This document shows, piece after piece, positions 34,701 to 43,133 of a stretch of 64,000 nt of DNA. The position numbers were made by a program, and so were the translations under genes. Every line of letters begins with the position of its first letter. The stretch's first letter is position 1. The notes under the pieces were generated by a model, which worked only from the letters and a program-made list of their open reading frames with translations, was not told the DNA's origin and did no database searches. The DNA comes from Croceivirga sp009797885 (lineage in GTDB: Bacteria > Bacteroidota > Bacteroidia > Flavobacteriales > Flavobacteriaceae): the NCBI GenBank assembly GCA_045866215.1, contig AP035880.1:3534001-3598000 (forward strand), written 5' to 3'.

Positions 34701-34965
34701 CCTAACCACGATTACTACGGTGGCAGGGCTTGGGCCGTTGATATTTTCAAATAGTCTTAGCGCACAGTTTTTGAAAGGGCCGGCCATTGCGATAGCCTAC
34801 GGACTGCTCTTCGGAATATTCAATGTGCTTTTCCTGATGCCCATTTTCCTGATCAGTTTAAACCGATTGCGACTTTGGGCCCACACCATAATCGGTAAGA
34901 ATAAAAATGTCACCCCCGAGGCTTTGGAGCCCGCGGTGAGGCTGGCCAACAGTAAACTTGAATAG
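31795..34965 (+). CDS. RND transporter, second system
   Basis: A 1056-residue inner-membrane pump opening SYFIKRPTLVNLMMFLLLG. The TM4 acidic pair is kept in GILVDDAVVVGENIYRHA. At the TM10 position where AcrB-type pumps have Lys (AKNAILIVEF) it has GVFVNNTLVYISTLND, so it belongs to a different RND branch from the pump at 5975. The porter domain has FPGASPAEVEEGITIKIEDN. It is cotranslated with the adaptor and directly followed by a TolC gene. The cargo is probably linked to the MarR-controlled block, for example halogenated aromatics or their products (inference). Confidence 0.93.
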   Translation: MRNTISYFIKRPTLVNLMMFLLLGLGFLKLTQTQNTNFPKQKVRFIDVSVAFPGASPAEVEEGITIKIEDNLEGIEGIDRVISVSEDNRATIEVELTEKADADKMLVEVKNAIDKINNFPSGVEPASVVKRDPMDITMSFGIMADDTPLSTIKDIAKDIEDDFLAQPGISQVFIEGVPEEEIEIRLRENDLQRYNLTIAEVGNAVKAANLESFGGTIENENENINIKADSKGYYGKDLLNIIVAALPDGQTVYLKDVADVKDRFKDSATGRFFKGNPIITMSVYTLNNEDILANAEFIKDYIADYNETHSGVQLKVLEDGTINLKSRIGTMIENGITGIILVLLVLALFLDRYLAFWLAVKIPIVLLGMFLLTDIQDMTINMVSLFGFILVLGILVDDAVVVGENIYRHAKELGKTPLKAAVDGTMEMFSPVIISLATTATAFAMFMFLPQQVGEFFAEVGFVVIAVLIMAIIETFFILPGHVAHAKGIRENVRLTKIEKIFTNAMNWLRNKAFMPHFQRTVMRSKYTRAITIVVFIALLVGSVGLVGSGVLGFTFFPNIDDDAVFIEMELPPGTPVEVTRNKLAAIEEAVWRVNEAYSKERSDGNEVVQYVELITGPLDNQGELKITFLNGEIRGISSFELSRAFADEAPPVPEATRLIYGLGATSALFGLPVSFALKSYDLDEVRGAKEALKAGMREMGDLRDVSDNDLEGIREYRIKLKSNAELLGLDLSYVMSQVRAAFFGVEAQSLQRGDEEVEIWVRYPESGRKSKQQLLDMRINTPEGNAYKLSEIAYVEEGTGNLTINHLDGQREIRVEANVANMNVSAPKAIGFIETELLPDILEAYPSVTYSVEGQSRQAFQLIDAMKIVGPIILILIFALIVFNCNSFSQATMIFLLFPFALTGVILGHFVHATALNIFSLIGTIALIGVFVNNTLVYISTLNDLLREGKGFMESVKEAAYSRFRPIILTTITTVAGLGPLIFSNSLSAQFLKGPAIAIAYGLLFGIFNVLFLMPIFLISLNRLRLWAHTIIGKNKNVTPEALEPAVRLANSKLE

Positions 34966-34967
34966 TG

Positions 34968-36293
34968 ATGAAATCTAAAATTGGAATTCTTGTAGTTCTT
35001 TTTACAGGCTTTTCGATGTCCTCACAGGAACTATTGACCTTGGACGGGGCCATATCGACTACGCTTGGTAAAAACTATGATATTAAAATAGCCCGGATGG
35101 ATACCGTTGTTTCCAATAACAACGCCACCTGGGGCAATGCGGGACTATTGCCCAATGTATATGTGGATGGGGCATATAACTATAGTGAAAACAATACGGA
35201 CATCGAGATTGCCCCTTTGGAACCGGGAGGTACGGCCAGTAACATTAATGTTGATGCTGCCGAGACCACTCGTGAAAATGCATCCATTAATCTAGAGTAT
35301 ACGCTTTTTGATGGTCTAGGCGGATATCATCGATTGGAATTGTTGCGATCTGTTAACGAGGCAACGGCCTTGCAGACGCAGCTTTTGGTGGAAAACACCG
35401 TTCTCAATACGGTATTCCTCTACCTTAATGTGGCGACCCAACAGGCCAATTTGACGATTTCTGAGGAACAGTTGGCCATTAGTGCAGAGCAATTGCGAAG
35501 GGCGAAATCACAGCAACGTTTTGGAGCGGCGAATCAGACTAAGGTTTTGCAGGCAGAGGTCAATGTGAAGAATGACAGTGTTTCGCTACGGCAAAACAAA
35601 TTGCGCTACCAAATTGCCAAAACCGATCTCAATGTTTTTATGGGTCGGGATCCCAAATTGGACTTTACTGTTTTGGAAACCGTGGAATTCCACCCCATGG
35701 TCGCCAAGGAGGAATTGGAACGGAAGGTTGTCCAGAATAATGCCAGGATCCAGATTGCCCTTAGCGGACTGGATATTGCGGAAAGTGAACTTTCCGTAAA
35801 TAGGGCCAATCGCTATCCCAAATTGTTCTTGAATGGAGGATATAGCTATTTCAACGAGGAGAATGAAGCGGGCCTCATACAAGCCACACAACTGGATGGC
35901 TGGAATGTTGGAGTGGGACTACGATTGAACGTATTTGATGGGGGCAGGGTAAACCGGAGTATACAAAATGCCAAAATAGCCTTGGAACAGCAGCAGATAC
36001 AAAAGGATAAAGTAAAACTGGAGGTACTACGGGATTTTGAAAATAGCCATACCGAATACCTCCAATCCCTGGAAGACCTGAGAATTGAGCAGTCCAATCA
36101 GGTCACCTTTGAGCAGAATTTTGAACGCAGTCAGATCGATTTTGATAATGGTCAGATAAGCAATACGCAATTGCGTGATGCCCAGTTGGACCTTTCTGCG
36201 GCCAAACTTCGAATTATCAGGGCTACCTACAAGGTCAAGCAGTTTGAAGCCCAATTGTTACAGCTTACAGGGGCCATGCTATCCGTGAATTGA
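34968..36293 (+). CDS. TolC family outer-membrane channel, second system
   Basis: 441 residues from the ATG at 34968, directly after the pump stop; a GTG overlapping that stop is also in frame. A Sec signal peptide ends near FSMSSQE and no lipobox is present, unlike the channel at 4412. Long helices with LLVENTVLNTVFLYLNVATQ and LRRAKSQQRFGAANQTKVLQ, and the second repeat with GLRLNVFDGGRVNRSIQNAK and FDNGQISNTQLRDAQLDLS, are standard for TolC. Third gene of the adaptor-pump-channel operon. Confidence 0.92.
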   Translation: MKSKIGILVVLFTGFSMSSQELLTLDGAISTTLGKNYDIKIARMDTVVSNNNATWGNAGLLPNVYVDGAYNYSENNTDIEIAPLEPGGTASNINVDAAETTRENASINLEYTLFDGLGGYHRLELLRSVNEATALQTQLLVENTVLNTVFLYLNVATQQANLTISEEQLAISAEQLRRAKSQQRFGAANQTKVLQAEVNVKNDSVSLRQNKLRYQIAKTDLNVFMGRDPKLDFTVLETVEFHPMVAKEELERKVVQNNARIQIALSGLDIAESELSVNRANRYPKLFLNGGYSYFNEENEAGLIQATQLDGWNVGVGLRLNVFDGGRVNRSIQNAKIALEQQQIQKDKVKLEVLRDFENSHTEYLQSLEDLRIEQSNQVTFEQNFERSQIDFDNGQISNTQLRDAQLDLSAAKLRIIRATYKVKQFEAQLLQLTGAMLSVN

Positions 36294-36417
36294 ATTTTAA
36301 TTGTATTGCAAATGACAAGCGAAGCGGCTTTTGCCAAATGTACACAACCCGTTTTCCCGGACCGGGCAGATTTGACCTATAAAAAACATAGGGTGTTGGT
36401 TGGTTGATAGCGGCCTT

Positions 36418-36454
36418 AAGTGGGTCAGGGATAGCTATCTACCCTGGCCCGCTT
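36418..36454. terminator. long hairpin after the second efflux operon
   Basis: A 13-bp stem (36418-36430 with 36442-36454, two G-U pairs) encloses an 11-base loop, 124 bp after the TolC stop. No T-run follows, so it may be a 3'-end stabiliser or one of the palindromic repeats. The rest of 36294-36628 shows no other signal. Confidence 0.4.
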
Positions 36455-36628
36455 TAAAGAATACAAGAGGACACACTGTGTTGTGTTTGACCGTTTGAAT
36501 TAGTTGGTGTTTTGTGGGTGTTCTTAATAGCAGCCCAAATCCATTTCCATAAGGAGTGTGGAAAAAAGGGCTGCTATTTCGTATCCAGTGCGTATCAGGA
36601 AATAAAAAACAAAAAAAAGGAAGTGACA

Positions 36629-37714
36629 TTGTCCAAAAAAATACAGCCGCTATTGGAATACTTGATAATCCTACTATTCTTTATCGCGGGCTGCAACTTG
36701 TTTATCTATTTCAAGACGGCCGGATTGAACAGTGTATTCCTGGATTTGGGGAATAGACCCTTTAATCCTGTTGAAGCCCACATCAAGGCTACGCTCGGCG
36801 GTTTGTTCTATGGACTTGTGCTTATTGGTTTTGAAACATTGATTTACCCAAAACTGGGCCTCTATTTAAAACGGGGGCAGCGGCGCTTTTTTTGGTTGTT
36901 GTCCATACCATTGCTCATAGTAGGTTCCATTATCATTATCAATGCCGCTTACAGTCATTATGTGTTGGATAGCTACTGGGAGGAATCGGTGGTCATGGCG
37001 TTGGAATTTGTAAAATCAAGCTTGTTCATTTCTTTCCTGGTTTATGGCATCTTTATGAGCTTGGCCGTAAGCTTTGTAAGGCAGCTACGGATCAACTTCG
37101 GGGAAACCGTCTTTTTGAACTATCTCTACGGAAAATACTCGAACCCATTGGTAGAGCGCCGTACCTTCATGTTCCTTGATCTAAATAATTCCACCCATAT
37201 CGCTGAATCCCTGGGCCATGTGAAATACAGCCGCTTTTTGAACAAATGCTTCAATGATATTTTAAATGCCCTCCAGACATTTCGTTTCGACATTTACCAG
37301 TTTGTAGGGGATGAGATTGTGTTCACATGGGAAATACGGAAGGACAATGATGGAAAGGCCATAAAGATGTACAGTGCCATTCAAAAAGCTTTGGAAGGTA
37401 ACCAAGGGGAATATGCCAGGCTTTTTGGGTTTGCACCTGTATTTAAGGCTGCCGCCAGTTCTGGTAGTGTTACCGCTACCATTGTGGGAAAACGGAAAAA
37501 GTCCATCGCTTACCATGGGGACGTGCTGAACACTACGGCACGTTTGCTGGGACTGTGCAAACCTTTAAAAAGCCCCCTGCTGTTTACTGATTTTTATCTC
37601 AAAAACCTTCGGCAACCCTTGTTTTTTAAGCCCAAATTCTTAACAGAGTTAAAACTGCAGGGCAAAAACAATAGTAGTAAGATTTATGCACCTGAAAATA
37701 TGATGATGGTATGA
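36629..37714 (+). CDS. membrane-anchored class III adenylate/guanylate cyclase
   Basis: About 361 residues. The start is uncertain: the TTG at 36629 has AAGGAAG seven bases upstream, while GTG at 36623 and TTG at 36512 are alternatives. Four hydrophobic helices fill residues 10-150. The C-terminal catalytic domain has FMFLDLNNSTHIAESLGHVK (metal Asp), FVGDEIVFTW (second Asp) and SIAYHGDVLNTTARLLGLCK. It would make cAMP or cGMP at the membrane from a signal sensed in or near the bilayer. It probably shares a transcript with the genes that follow. Confidence 0.85.
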   Translation: MSKKIQPLLEYLIILLFFIAGCNLFIYFKTAGLNSVFLDLGNRPFNPVEAHIKATLGGLFYGLVLIGFETLIYPKLGLYLKRGQRRFFWLLSIPLLIVGSIIIINAAYSHYVLDSYWEESVVMALEFVKSSLFISFLVYGIFMSLAVSFVRQLRINFGETVFLNYLYGKYSNPLVERRTFMFLDLNNSTHIAESLGHVKYSRFLNKCFNDILNALQTFRFDIYQFVGDEIVFTWEIRKDNDGKAIKMYSAIQKALEGNQGEYARLFGFAPVFKAAASSGSVTATIVGKRKKSIAYHGDVLNTTARLLGLCKPLKSPLLFTDFYLKNLRQPLFFKPKFLTELKLQGKNNSSKIYAPENMMMV

Positions 37715-37803
37715 AACGGATATTACTGGTAAGCCAAAAGGAAAGCAACAGTTCCATATTTCAGTCCCATATGGGCATTAACCTACTGCGAAACTTAAAA
37801 TGA
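37711..37803 (+). CDS. possible 30-residue peptide or gene remnant
   Basis: An ATG overlapping the cyclase stop (ATGA) opens a 30-codon frame, MKRILLVSQKESNSSIFQSH and ten more residues. The start MKRILLVSQ resembles the first strand of a Rossmann-type or receiver domain, so it may be the stub of a lost gene. Without homologues it cannot be separated from chance. Confidence 0.25.
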   Translation: MKRILLVSQKESNSSIFQSHMGINLLRNLK

Positions 37804-37831
37804 TTTACAGGTTTAATTGAAACGCATCACC

Positions 37832-38407
37832 ATGATACAGAATAGGAACAACATATTGGAGGCATCGGCCCATTTTTTATTACAACAGCACAAGGGTCAG
37901 TACACCATGGATAAATTGGCTGCCGACCTGAACTGTAGCAAAAAGACCATTTATAAATATTTTGGTTCAAAGCAAGAGCTGATTCAGGGTATCCTTAAAA
38001 GCGAAATCGATAAAATGGAGCAGGAATTTGAACGACTGGATATCGCTATTTGTGACCCTTTGGAAAAGGTTTTGGAGGCACTTTACCTGATGAATGAAAT
38101 GGTTCGTAAAATTTACCATTCCACTTTATATCAACAATCACAAGGTAAAAACCTGTTAATGGAAAATTACTTTGATTTTCGGGTCAATGTGTTTGAGTTA
38201 TATCTCAAACGTTTTTTTAAGCCTTTCGAAAACGACTTTCAAGGGGGTTTCAAAACTACCGGGATGCTGTCACATTTGATCATAGATGCCATTGAGGGGC
38301 ATTATTTCTATACACTTAAAGCGGGTAAACGGATTTCGGACAGGGATTTTGTGGACGGCCTGGCCTTTTTGATACATCGGACCCTTGTAAATGTAGCTGC
38401 CGCATGA
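37832..38407 (+). CDS. TetR family transcriptional regulator
   Basis: 191 residues from the ATG at 37832 (an in-frame TTG lies 15 bp upstream). The N-terminal helix-turn-helix is YTMDKLAADLNCSKKTIYKY followed by FGSKQELIQGIL. The rest is an all-helical ligand-binding domain with no recognisable subfamily mark. It shares a 4-bp stop/start overlap with the K+ channel gene downstream and so forms an operon with it. Confidence 0.9.
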   Translation: MIQNRNNILEASAHFLLQQHKGQYTMDKLAADLNCSKKTIYKYFGSKQELIQGILKSEIDKMEQEFERLDIAICDPLEKVLEALYLMNEMVRKIYHSTLYQQSQGKNLLMENYFDFRVNVFELYLKRFFKPFENDFQGGFKTTGMLSHLIIDAIEGHYFYTLKAGKRISDRDFVDGLAFLIHRTLVNVAAA

Positions 38408-38739
38408 TCCTATATATCGTATATATATTCCGCTTTTTCCACTGGCAGAACTTTGGAAAGCTATCGGCCATGACGCTCTTCTTTATTTTTCTGGGAACCG
38501 TGGTATACCGGGTTTTTGAGGGTTGGAGCTGGTTGGATTCCTTTTATTTTTCGGTGATAACCTTAACCACGGTAGGTTACGGTGAACTATTTCCAACCAC
38601 GGCCTTCACCAAAATTTTCACAGCGTTTTATATTCTTGCCGGTCTTGGCCTTATGCTACATTTCGTAACTGCATTTTTCGAGTATCGAAAGGGATTATTG
38701 GATGGGTTTTCCCTAAGGAAACCACGAATAAAACACTAG
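38404..38739 (+). CDS. two-helix potassium channel
   Basis: A 111-residue membrane protein with the fold helix - pore loop - helix. The selectivity filter is TLTTVGYGEL. TM1 covers about 21-40 and TM2 about 66-88. There is no RCK or other ligand domain, so it is a minimal KcsA-like or ion-trans-2 subunit, presumably tetrameric. Its start codon overlaps the TetR stop. Confidence 0.85.
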   Translation: MILYIVYIFRFFHWQNFGKLSAMTLFFIFLGTVVYRVFEGWSWLDSFYFSVITLTTVGYGELFPTTAFTKIFTAFYILAGLGLMLHFVTAFFEYRKGLLDGFSLRKPRIKH

Positions 38740-38806
38740 GACACCATCATAAAAACACAATGCCAAACCATAGAATAGTAACATCAATTTAAATAAATCC
38801 ATTCCT

Positions 38807-39232
38807 ATGAAAAAGTCGATCAGCATTATCATGATTCTTTTGAGCGCAACCATTTCCATTTATGCCCAAACCTCAAATGTTACAGTGAAAATCAAAGAAA
38901 TTGGGAAACGGAGGGGTACTATTTACGTCATGCTCTTTAAAAATGAAGAGGGCTTTCCCAAAGAAAAGGACAAAGCTTACAAGATTGGAAAAGTTACCGA
39001 ATATGGAGATGAGGTTTCCTATACGTTTCAAGGCGTGCCCCTAGGGAACTATGCCCTTACCTTTTTTCAGGATGAGGACGGCAATGGGGAGTTGGACACC
39101 AATTTTATGGGTATCCCCAAAGAGCCGGTTGGAGCATCAAACATGACCAAATTTGGGAAACCCAGTTACCGTAAGTGCGTATTTGTTCTTGGGGAAGAAG
39201 ATGTGGGGATGGAGCTGGGATTTATACTGTAA
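38807..39232 (+). CDS. DUF2141 exported protein
   Basis: 141 residues with a Sec signal ending at IYAQ. The DUF2141 pattern is present: GTIYVMLFKNEEGFP, VPLGNYALTFFQDEDGNGEL, NFMGIPKEPVGASN, FGKPSYRKCVFVL. Periplasmic or cell-surface protein of unknown role, common in Bacteroidota and often near stress or envelope genes. It is followed at 37 bp by a small barrel protein gene, probably cotranscribed. Confidence 0.88.
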   Translation: MKKSISIIMILLSATISIYAQTSNVTVKIKEIGKRRGTIYVMLFKNEEGFPKEKDKAYKIGKVTEYGDEVSYTFQGVPLGNYALTFFQDEDGNGELDTNFMGIPKEPVGASNMTKFGKPSYRKCVFVLGEEDVGMELGFIL

Positions 39233-39268
39233 AAAAAATTTAATTATCTGAATATCAATAAAAATGTT

Positions 39269-39817
39269 ATGAAAATGAAAACTAGTTTAAAAATGATGAA
39301 CAAAAAAAGCAGCCTTGTTTTAGTACTTTCCCTAACCCTTTATAGTCTTGCAATACAAGCACAGGAGGACGAGAAGAAGTCCTTTTTTGGTATTGGTCTG
39401 AACGGTGGGGCTACAGTAGGTGATTTTGAGGATACCTATTCCAGTAATGTGGGGGTAGATGTTATTTATCTCCATAAGCTTTCCAACCGTTTTTATGTGG
39501 GGGGCAGTACCGGGTTTGCCAACTATTTTGGGGATACCCTGACTTCCGATGGCTTTGGGGATGTGGAACTTGACGACCTGCAGTTTATACCGGTCGCGGC
39601 CAGTCTTCGGGTGTCCCCGGTCAGAAACCTTTTGGGTGGTGTTGACATAGGTTATGCCTTTGGCCTGAATAACGGGAACGATGGAGGGTTTTATGCTTCC
39701 CCAAGGATTACCTATCTCGTCAATAAAAAGTGGCCCATTTTTGCGGGATATCGATTAATAGGTTTTGAGGACGAAAACCTGGGTGCCCTTCAATTTGGCA
39801 TTGGCTTCATTTTTTGA
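39269..39817 (+). CDS. small outer-membrane beta-barrel protein
   Basis: 182 residues with a signal peptide ending at IQAQ. About eight amphipathic strands follow (FFGIGLNGGATVGDF, VDVIYLHKLSNRFYVGGSTG, ITYLVNKKWPIFAGYRLIGF), ending LQFGIGFIF with the terminal Phe of outer-membrane barrels. Size fits an 8-strand OmpW/OmpX-like barrel. Function unknown. Confidence 0.75.
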   Translation: MKMKTSLKMMNKKSSLVLVLSLTLYSLAIQAQEDEKKSFFGIGLNGGATVGDFEDTYSSNVGVDVIYLHKLSNRFYVGGSTGFANYFGDTLTSDGFGDVELDDLQFIPVAASLRVSPVRNLLGGVDIGYAFGLNNGNDGGFYASPRITYLVNKKWPIFAGYRLIGFEDENLGALQFGIGFIF

Positions 39818-39828
39818 AAGGGTTAACC

Positions 39829-40794
39829 ATGAGTACAGCGGTGACCTTGTTCAAAAAAGCAACGACACAGACCCTTCCAGTGGAGAGGCTACGCTATTTC
39901 CATGTGCAGATGAGATTTAAAAGTTACATTTCAAGGAATGGAACACGTCATTTTTTACAATGGAGGCCATTGCGGATTCTGTTTTTTTTGCCTTTCGTTT
40001 TGGTTGGACAGTTTCATCAAAAGAAGAGTGTTGAAGAAGCATCCCTATGGCACAAATTTCAATATGACATGGGGAATGTTTTCAAGGGTATGGGACATGT
40101 ATATAGTCGGCCATTCCATTGGGATGGCAAGGACCTGACCACTTTTGGGAGTGTGGCAGGTGGAACCTTCCTGCTTTCCCTAGTGGATGAAAGGGCCCAG
40201 GATTTTTTTGAAGGACATGCCGATGATGTGCCCCAAGCCATACGGGATTATGGTTGGTACTATGGGAGTCCACAAAATAACTATATGCTAACGGGGGTGG
40301 TGTACCTAACAGGGCTGTTCACTAAAGATGAGAAGCTTAGAAGAACGGGCGTATTGCTCATTTCTTCCGCTTCGGCCGCGGGCCTGTTTCAGCAGGCCGG
40401 CAAATATGCCTTCGGAAGGGCTAGGCCGCGTAGTGGATTGGAATACGATCACTTTAGACCGTTTAGTTCCGATAAGGACTTCCATTCCTTTCCATCCGGG
40501 CATACCGTATTGGCCTTTACCAATGCGTATGCTATTGCCAAACAATTCCGAAGTCCCTGGATAAAAGCCGGAATTTACACGGTTGGATTGGTGCCTGCGG
40601 TATCAAGGATGTGGGAACGGGCGCACTGGCTTTCGGATATCGTTTTTAGTATTGCCGTCAGCATATTCACGGTCGAAGCGGTGGATAACTACCTGGACAA
40701 AAAGTATAGTGAAAAATACAATTCAAATCAGAAGAAACTGAATTGGGACCTAAGGGTTTCGCCGAATGGTATCGGAATGGCCCTGACATTCTGA
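39829..40794 (+). CDS. PAP2 family phosphatase
   Basis: About 321 residues, starting MSTAVTLF at 39829, 11 bp after the barrel gene. The three PAP2 acid-phosphatase motifs are present: KYAFGRARP, SFPSGHTV and SRMWERAHWLSDI. Several hydrophobic helices suggest a membrane lipid phosphatase such as undecaprenyl-diphosphate or lipid A phosphatase. The first 50 residues look unusual (basic, no clear signal) before the helix ILFFLPFVLVGQ, so the true start may be further in. Confidence 0.85.
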   Translation: MSTAVTLFKKATTQTLPVERLRYFHVQMRFKSYISRNGTRHFLQWRPLRILFFLPFVLVGQFHQKKSVEEASLWHKFQYDMGNVFKGMGHVYSRPFHWDGKDLTTFGSVAGGTFLLSLVDERAQDFFEGHADDVPQAIRDYGWYYGSPQNNYMLTGVVYLTGLFTKDEKLRRTGVLLISSASAAGLFQQAGKYAFGRARPRSGLEYDHFRPFSSDKDFHSFPSGHTVLAFTNAYAIAKQFRSPWIKAGIYTVGLVPAVSRMWERAHWLSDIVFSIAVSIFTVEAVDNYLDKKYSEKYNSNQKKLNWDLRVSPNGIGMALTF

Positions 40795-40814
40795 GCAAAC
40801 ATAAAAAACTAGGG

Positions 40815-41438
40815 ATGAGTGAAAGTACTAAAAAAAGAATACTGAATGCTGCATTGAACATTTTTGCCGAACATGGGTTTTCCGGAGCAAGAATGCAGCA
40901 AATCGCGGATGAAGCTGAGATCAACAAGGCCATGTTGCACTATTACTTCCATAGTAAACCATTGCTGTTTGAAGCGATTTTCAAAAGGAGCCTGGAAAAG
41001 ATCAATAGGCTTTACTTGAACTGTTTTAGCAGGAATACCAGTTTTGAGAAAAAGATTGAAGACCTGGCCGAAGCCTATCTTGGATATTTGCAAAACAATC
41101 CCAAAGAAGCGCAATTGATCATCAACGGAATTGCCAAGAACCCCGGTCATTTTAGAAAACATATTGTTTCCGTTTTCGAGGAGGAACAATTCTTTGAACT
41201 GAGGTCATTGATCCATTCTGAATTTGCGGAGGGAAACATAAGGAACATCTCGCCTTACCACCTGCTGATATTAATGCTCCCCATGGCCATGTACCCGGTA
41301 ATCACATCGAGTTTTTTGGGTGATATCCTGGATACGGATTCCCCTTGTTTTGCCAAACTCATACAGGCACAAAAAGCCCATATGATTGCGATTACCGATC
41401 TCATTGTTTCCAATGAATCGGTTGTGGAGCCCAGGTAG
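40815..41438 (+). CDS. TetR family transcriptional regulator
   Basis: 207 residues from the ATG at 40815, with AGGG as ribosome site. The helix-turn-helix ARMQQIADEAEINKAMLHYY followed by FHSKPLLFEAIF and the opening STKKRILNAALNIFAEHGFS are classical. The C-terminal domain resembles the CerR/AcrR-like helical type. It is 20 bp downstream of the PAP2 gene, in the same direction. Confidence 0.92.
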   Translation: MSESTKKRILNAALNIFAEHGFSGARMQQIADEAEINKAMLHYYFHSKPLLFEAIFKRSLEKINRLYLNCFSRNTSFEKKIEDLAEAYLGYLQNNPKEAQLIINGIAKNPGHFRKHIVSVFEEEQFFELRSLIHSEFAEGNIRNISPYHLLILMLPMAMYPVITSSFLGDILDTDSPCFAKLIQAQKAHMIAITDLIVSNESVVEPR

Positions 41439-41556
41439 GGCGGTCATCATCGAAATACAAGAAACATTTGGTATCCTAGCAGCGATGGCTTATTGTTTGG
41501 TAAATCCCAAATTAAAATTAGTACGTTAAAAGCCTAAGGGGTAATTTAGGCCCATT

Positions 41557-42735
41557 ATGGATAATAAGAAACTGAAAAAAATCGTAGCAATTGTTACGAC
41601 TTGCTTCATCATTTTGATTGGAATTGCCTTTGCGATAAATCCACAATTATTTAAGATTATTTGGTACCAAAAGCCTCAGGTGGATACCTACCAAAGCTTT
41701 CCTTTACGAATGGTTGATATTGGAAATGACGTTTTCCATTTCAAAAGTGATACCACCAAAGGAAAGACATTGGATTCGCTTCGCGTAAAAAATTGGGAAG
41801 GAGCGGACGTACCATTTATGGAATACTGTGCCAAAGGAGATGTATTGGCCTTTTTGGTTATTCGAAATGATACCATTATATACGAAAAATATGACGGCAA
41901 TTATAACAGGGCAAAGGTCTCCAATACCTTCTCGATAGGGAAATCAATAATTTCCATCCTTGTCGGAAAGGCAATAGATCAGGGGTATATCAAAAGTGTT
42001 GATCAAAAGATCATCGAGTTTTTACCTGAATTGAACGGAGTGGCCGGTTTTGAGGAGTTAACGATATATGATTTACTGAACATGAAATCCGGTCTTAAAT
42101 TCAACAGGGTTGGGGATGGTTTGATTTCTGATATGTTCTCTGATGAAGCCAGGTTTTATTATTCCAATGATTTAAAGAGAGATCTTCTGAACGTAAAAAT
42201 AGAAACAGAGCCCGGGAGCCGTTGGAAATACAGTAACCTCGATCCTTTGATACTTACCTGGCTTCTTGAAAAAGCTACAGGTCAAAAAGTTTCCGAGTAT
42301 TTTGAGAAGGAAATTTGGATACCTATTGGCGCCGAATATGCTGCTAGTTGGGGAATTGACCGCAAAGGTGGTTTGGAAAACTCGCCGAGTAGTTTTCAAT
42401 GCACGGCCATCGATCTTGCGAAAATTGGCCGATTGTTTTTGCAAAATGGAATGCGTGATTCCATTGCGATAGTATCCCCTGATTGGATACACCAAAGTAC
42501 ACATATTGACGAACGGAATAGAGGAAACACTTCAAAAGGTCTGCAGCGAGCAACACATCAATATTACTGGTGGCTACCACAGGAAGGTTTTGAAGGCGAC
42601 TTTTCAGCAGAAGGATTAAGAGGGCAAAGACTCTATGTAAACCCTAAGGAGAATATTATAATCGTTCAATTCGCCCATCGGGGGTATGGGGGCTATCCGT
42701 ATAGGAACATTTCAAGCCATTTCTCACTCAACTAA
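41557..42735 (+). CDS. serine hydrolase (class C beta-lactamase fold)
   Basis: A 392-residue protein with one N-terminal helix acting as signal anchor. The active site SIGK (Ser126, Lys129) is followed by the YSN-type motif WKYSNLDPLIL and a C-terminal QFAHRGYGG as the HxG/KTG equivalent. Esterases, peptidases and penicillin-recognising proteins share this fold. It is more AT-rich than the genes before it, and sits just outside the proposed island. Confidence 0.87.
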   Translation: MDNKKLKKIVAIVTTCFIILIGIAFAINPQLFKIIWYQKPQVDTYQSFPLRMVDIGNDVFHFKSDTTKGKTLDSLRVKNWEGADVPFMEYCAKGDVLAFLVIRNDTIIYEKYDGNYNRAKVSNTFSIGKSIISILVGKAIDQGYIKSVDQKIIEFLPELNGVAGFEELTIYDLLNMKSGLKFNRVGDGLISDMFSDEARFYYSNDLKRDLLNVKIETEPGSRWKYSNLDPLILTWLLEKATGQKVSEYFEKEIWIPIGAEYAASWGIDRKGGLENSPSSFQCTAIDLAKIGRLFLQNGMRDSIAIVSPDWIHQSTHIDERNRGNTSKGLQRATHQYYWWLPQEGFEGDFSAEGLRGQRLYVNPKENIIIVQFAHRGYGGYPYRNISSHFSLN

Positions 42736-43133
42736 ATGTATTGTTGGATATGAATTACTTTTCCCAATGAACAACTGACTTCATAAAGTCTTTATGCGAC
42801 TTCTACAATCCCCCGGAGGGATTAGAACCTACTTTTCGAAGCCCAAATAAATAAGGGTTTTCTGACCTTTTTAAAAAAGGAGCTTACAGCCTAGTTGACT
42901 TTTCTCAAGTTCAATTTAAAATTGAGGAAAACCCCCAGTTTTTTTAAGGTTTTTGTGCAGTGGGATTATAATCAAATATGCTAATTTGCTCGAACAAGCC
43001 TCAAACCTTTTTCCTAAGATTTTTCCTCCCTATCGTTTAGGTATCCCCCAAAAAAGTCTCAAATCTATGTCTATCGACATTAGGTTAGTTAGGTTTTGCC
43101 ATTCAATTCACTAAGCATAAAAATAATCATTAG
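42736..43133. other. 398-bp intergenic stretch holding an ssrA-end-like repeat
   Basis: No gene seen. At 42813-42829 is CCGGAGGGATTAGAACC, which matches the 3' end of ssrA (51210-51226) at 16 of 17 positions in the same orientation. The remainder is AT-rich with short T- and A-runs and no clear TAnnTTTG box. Confidence 0.6.

Noticed and set aside
42800..42845. Intact tRNA gene on the minus strand
   Set aside because: Only the T-arm/acceptor-like end is present, with a changed T-loop base; no anticodon or D arm follows. It fits an attachment-site relic better.
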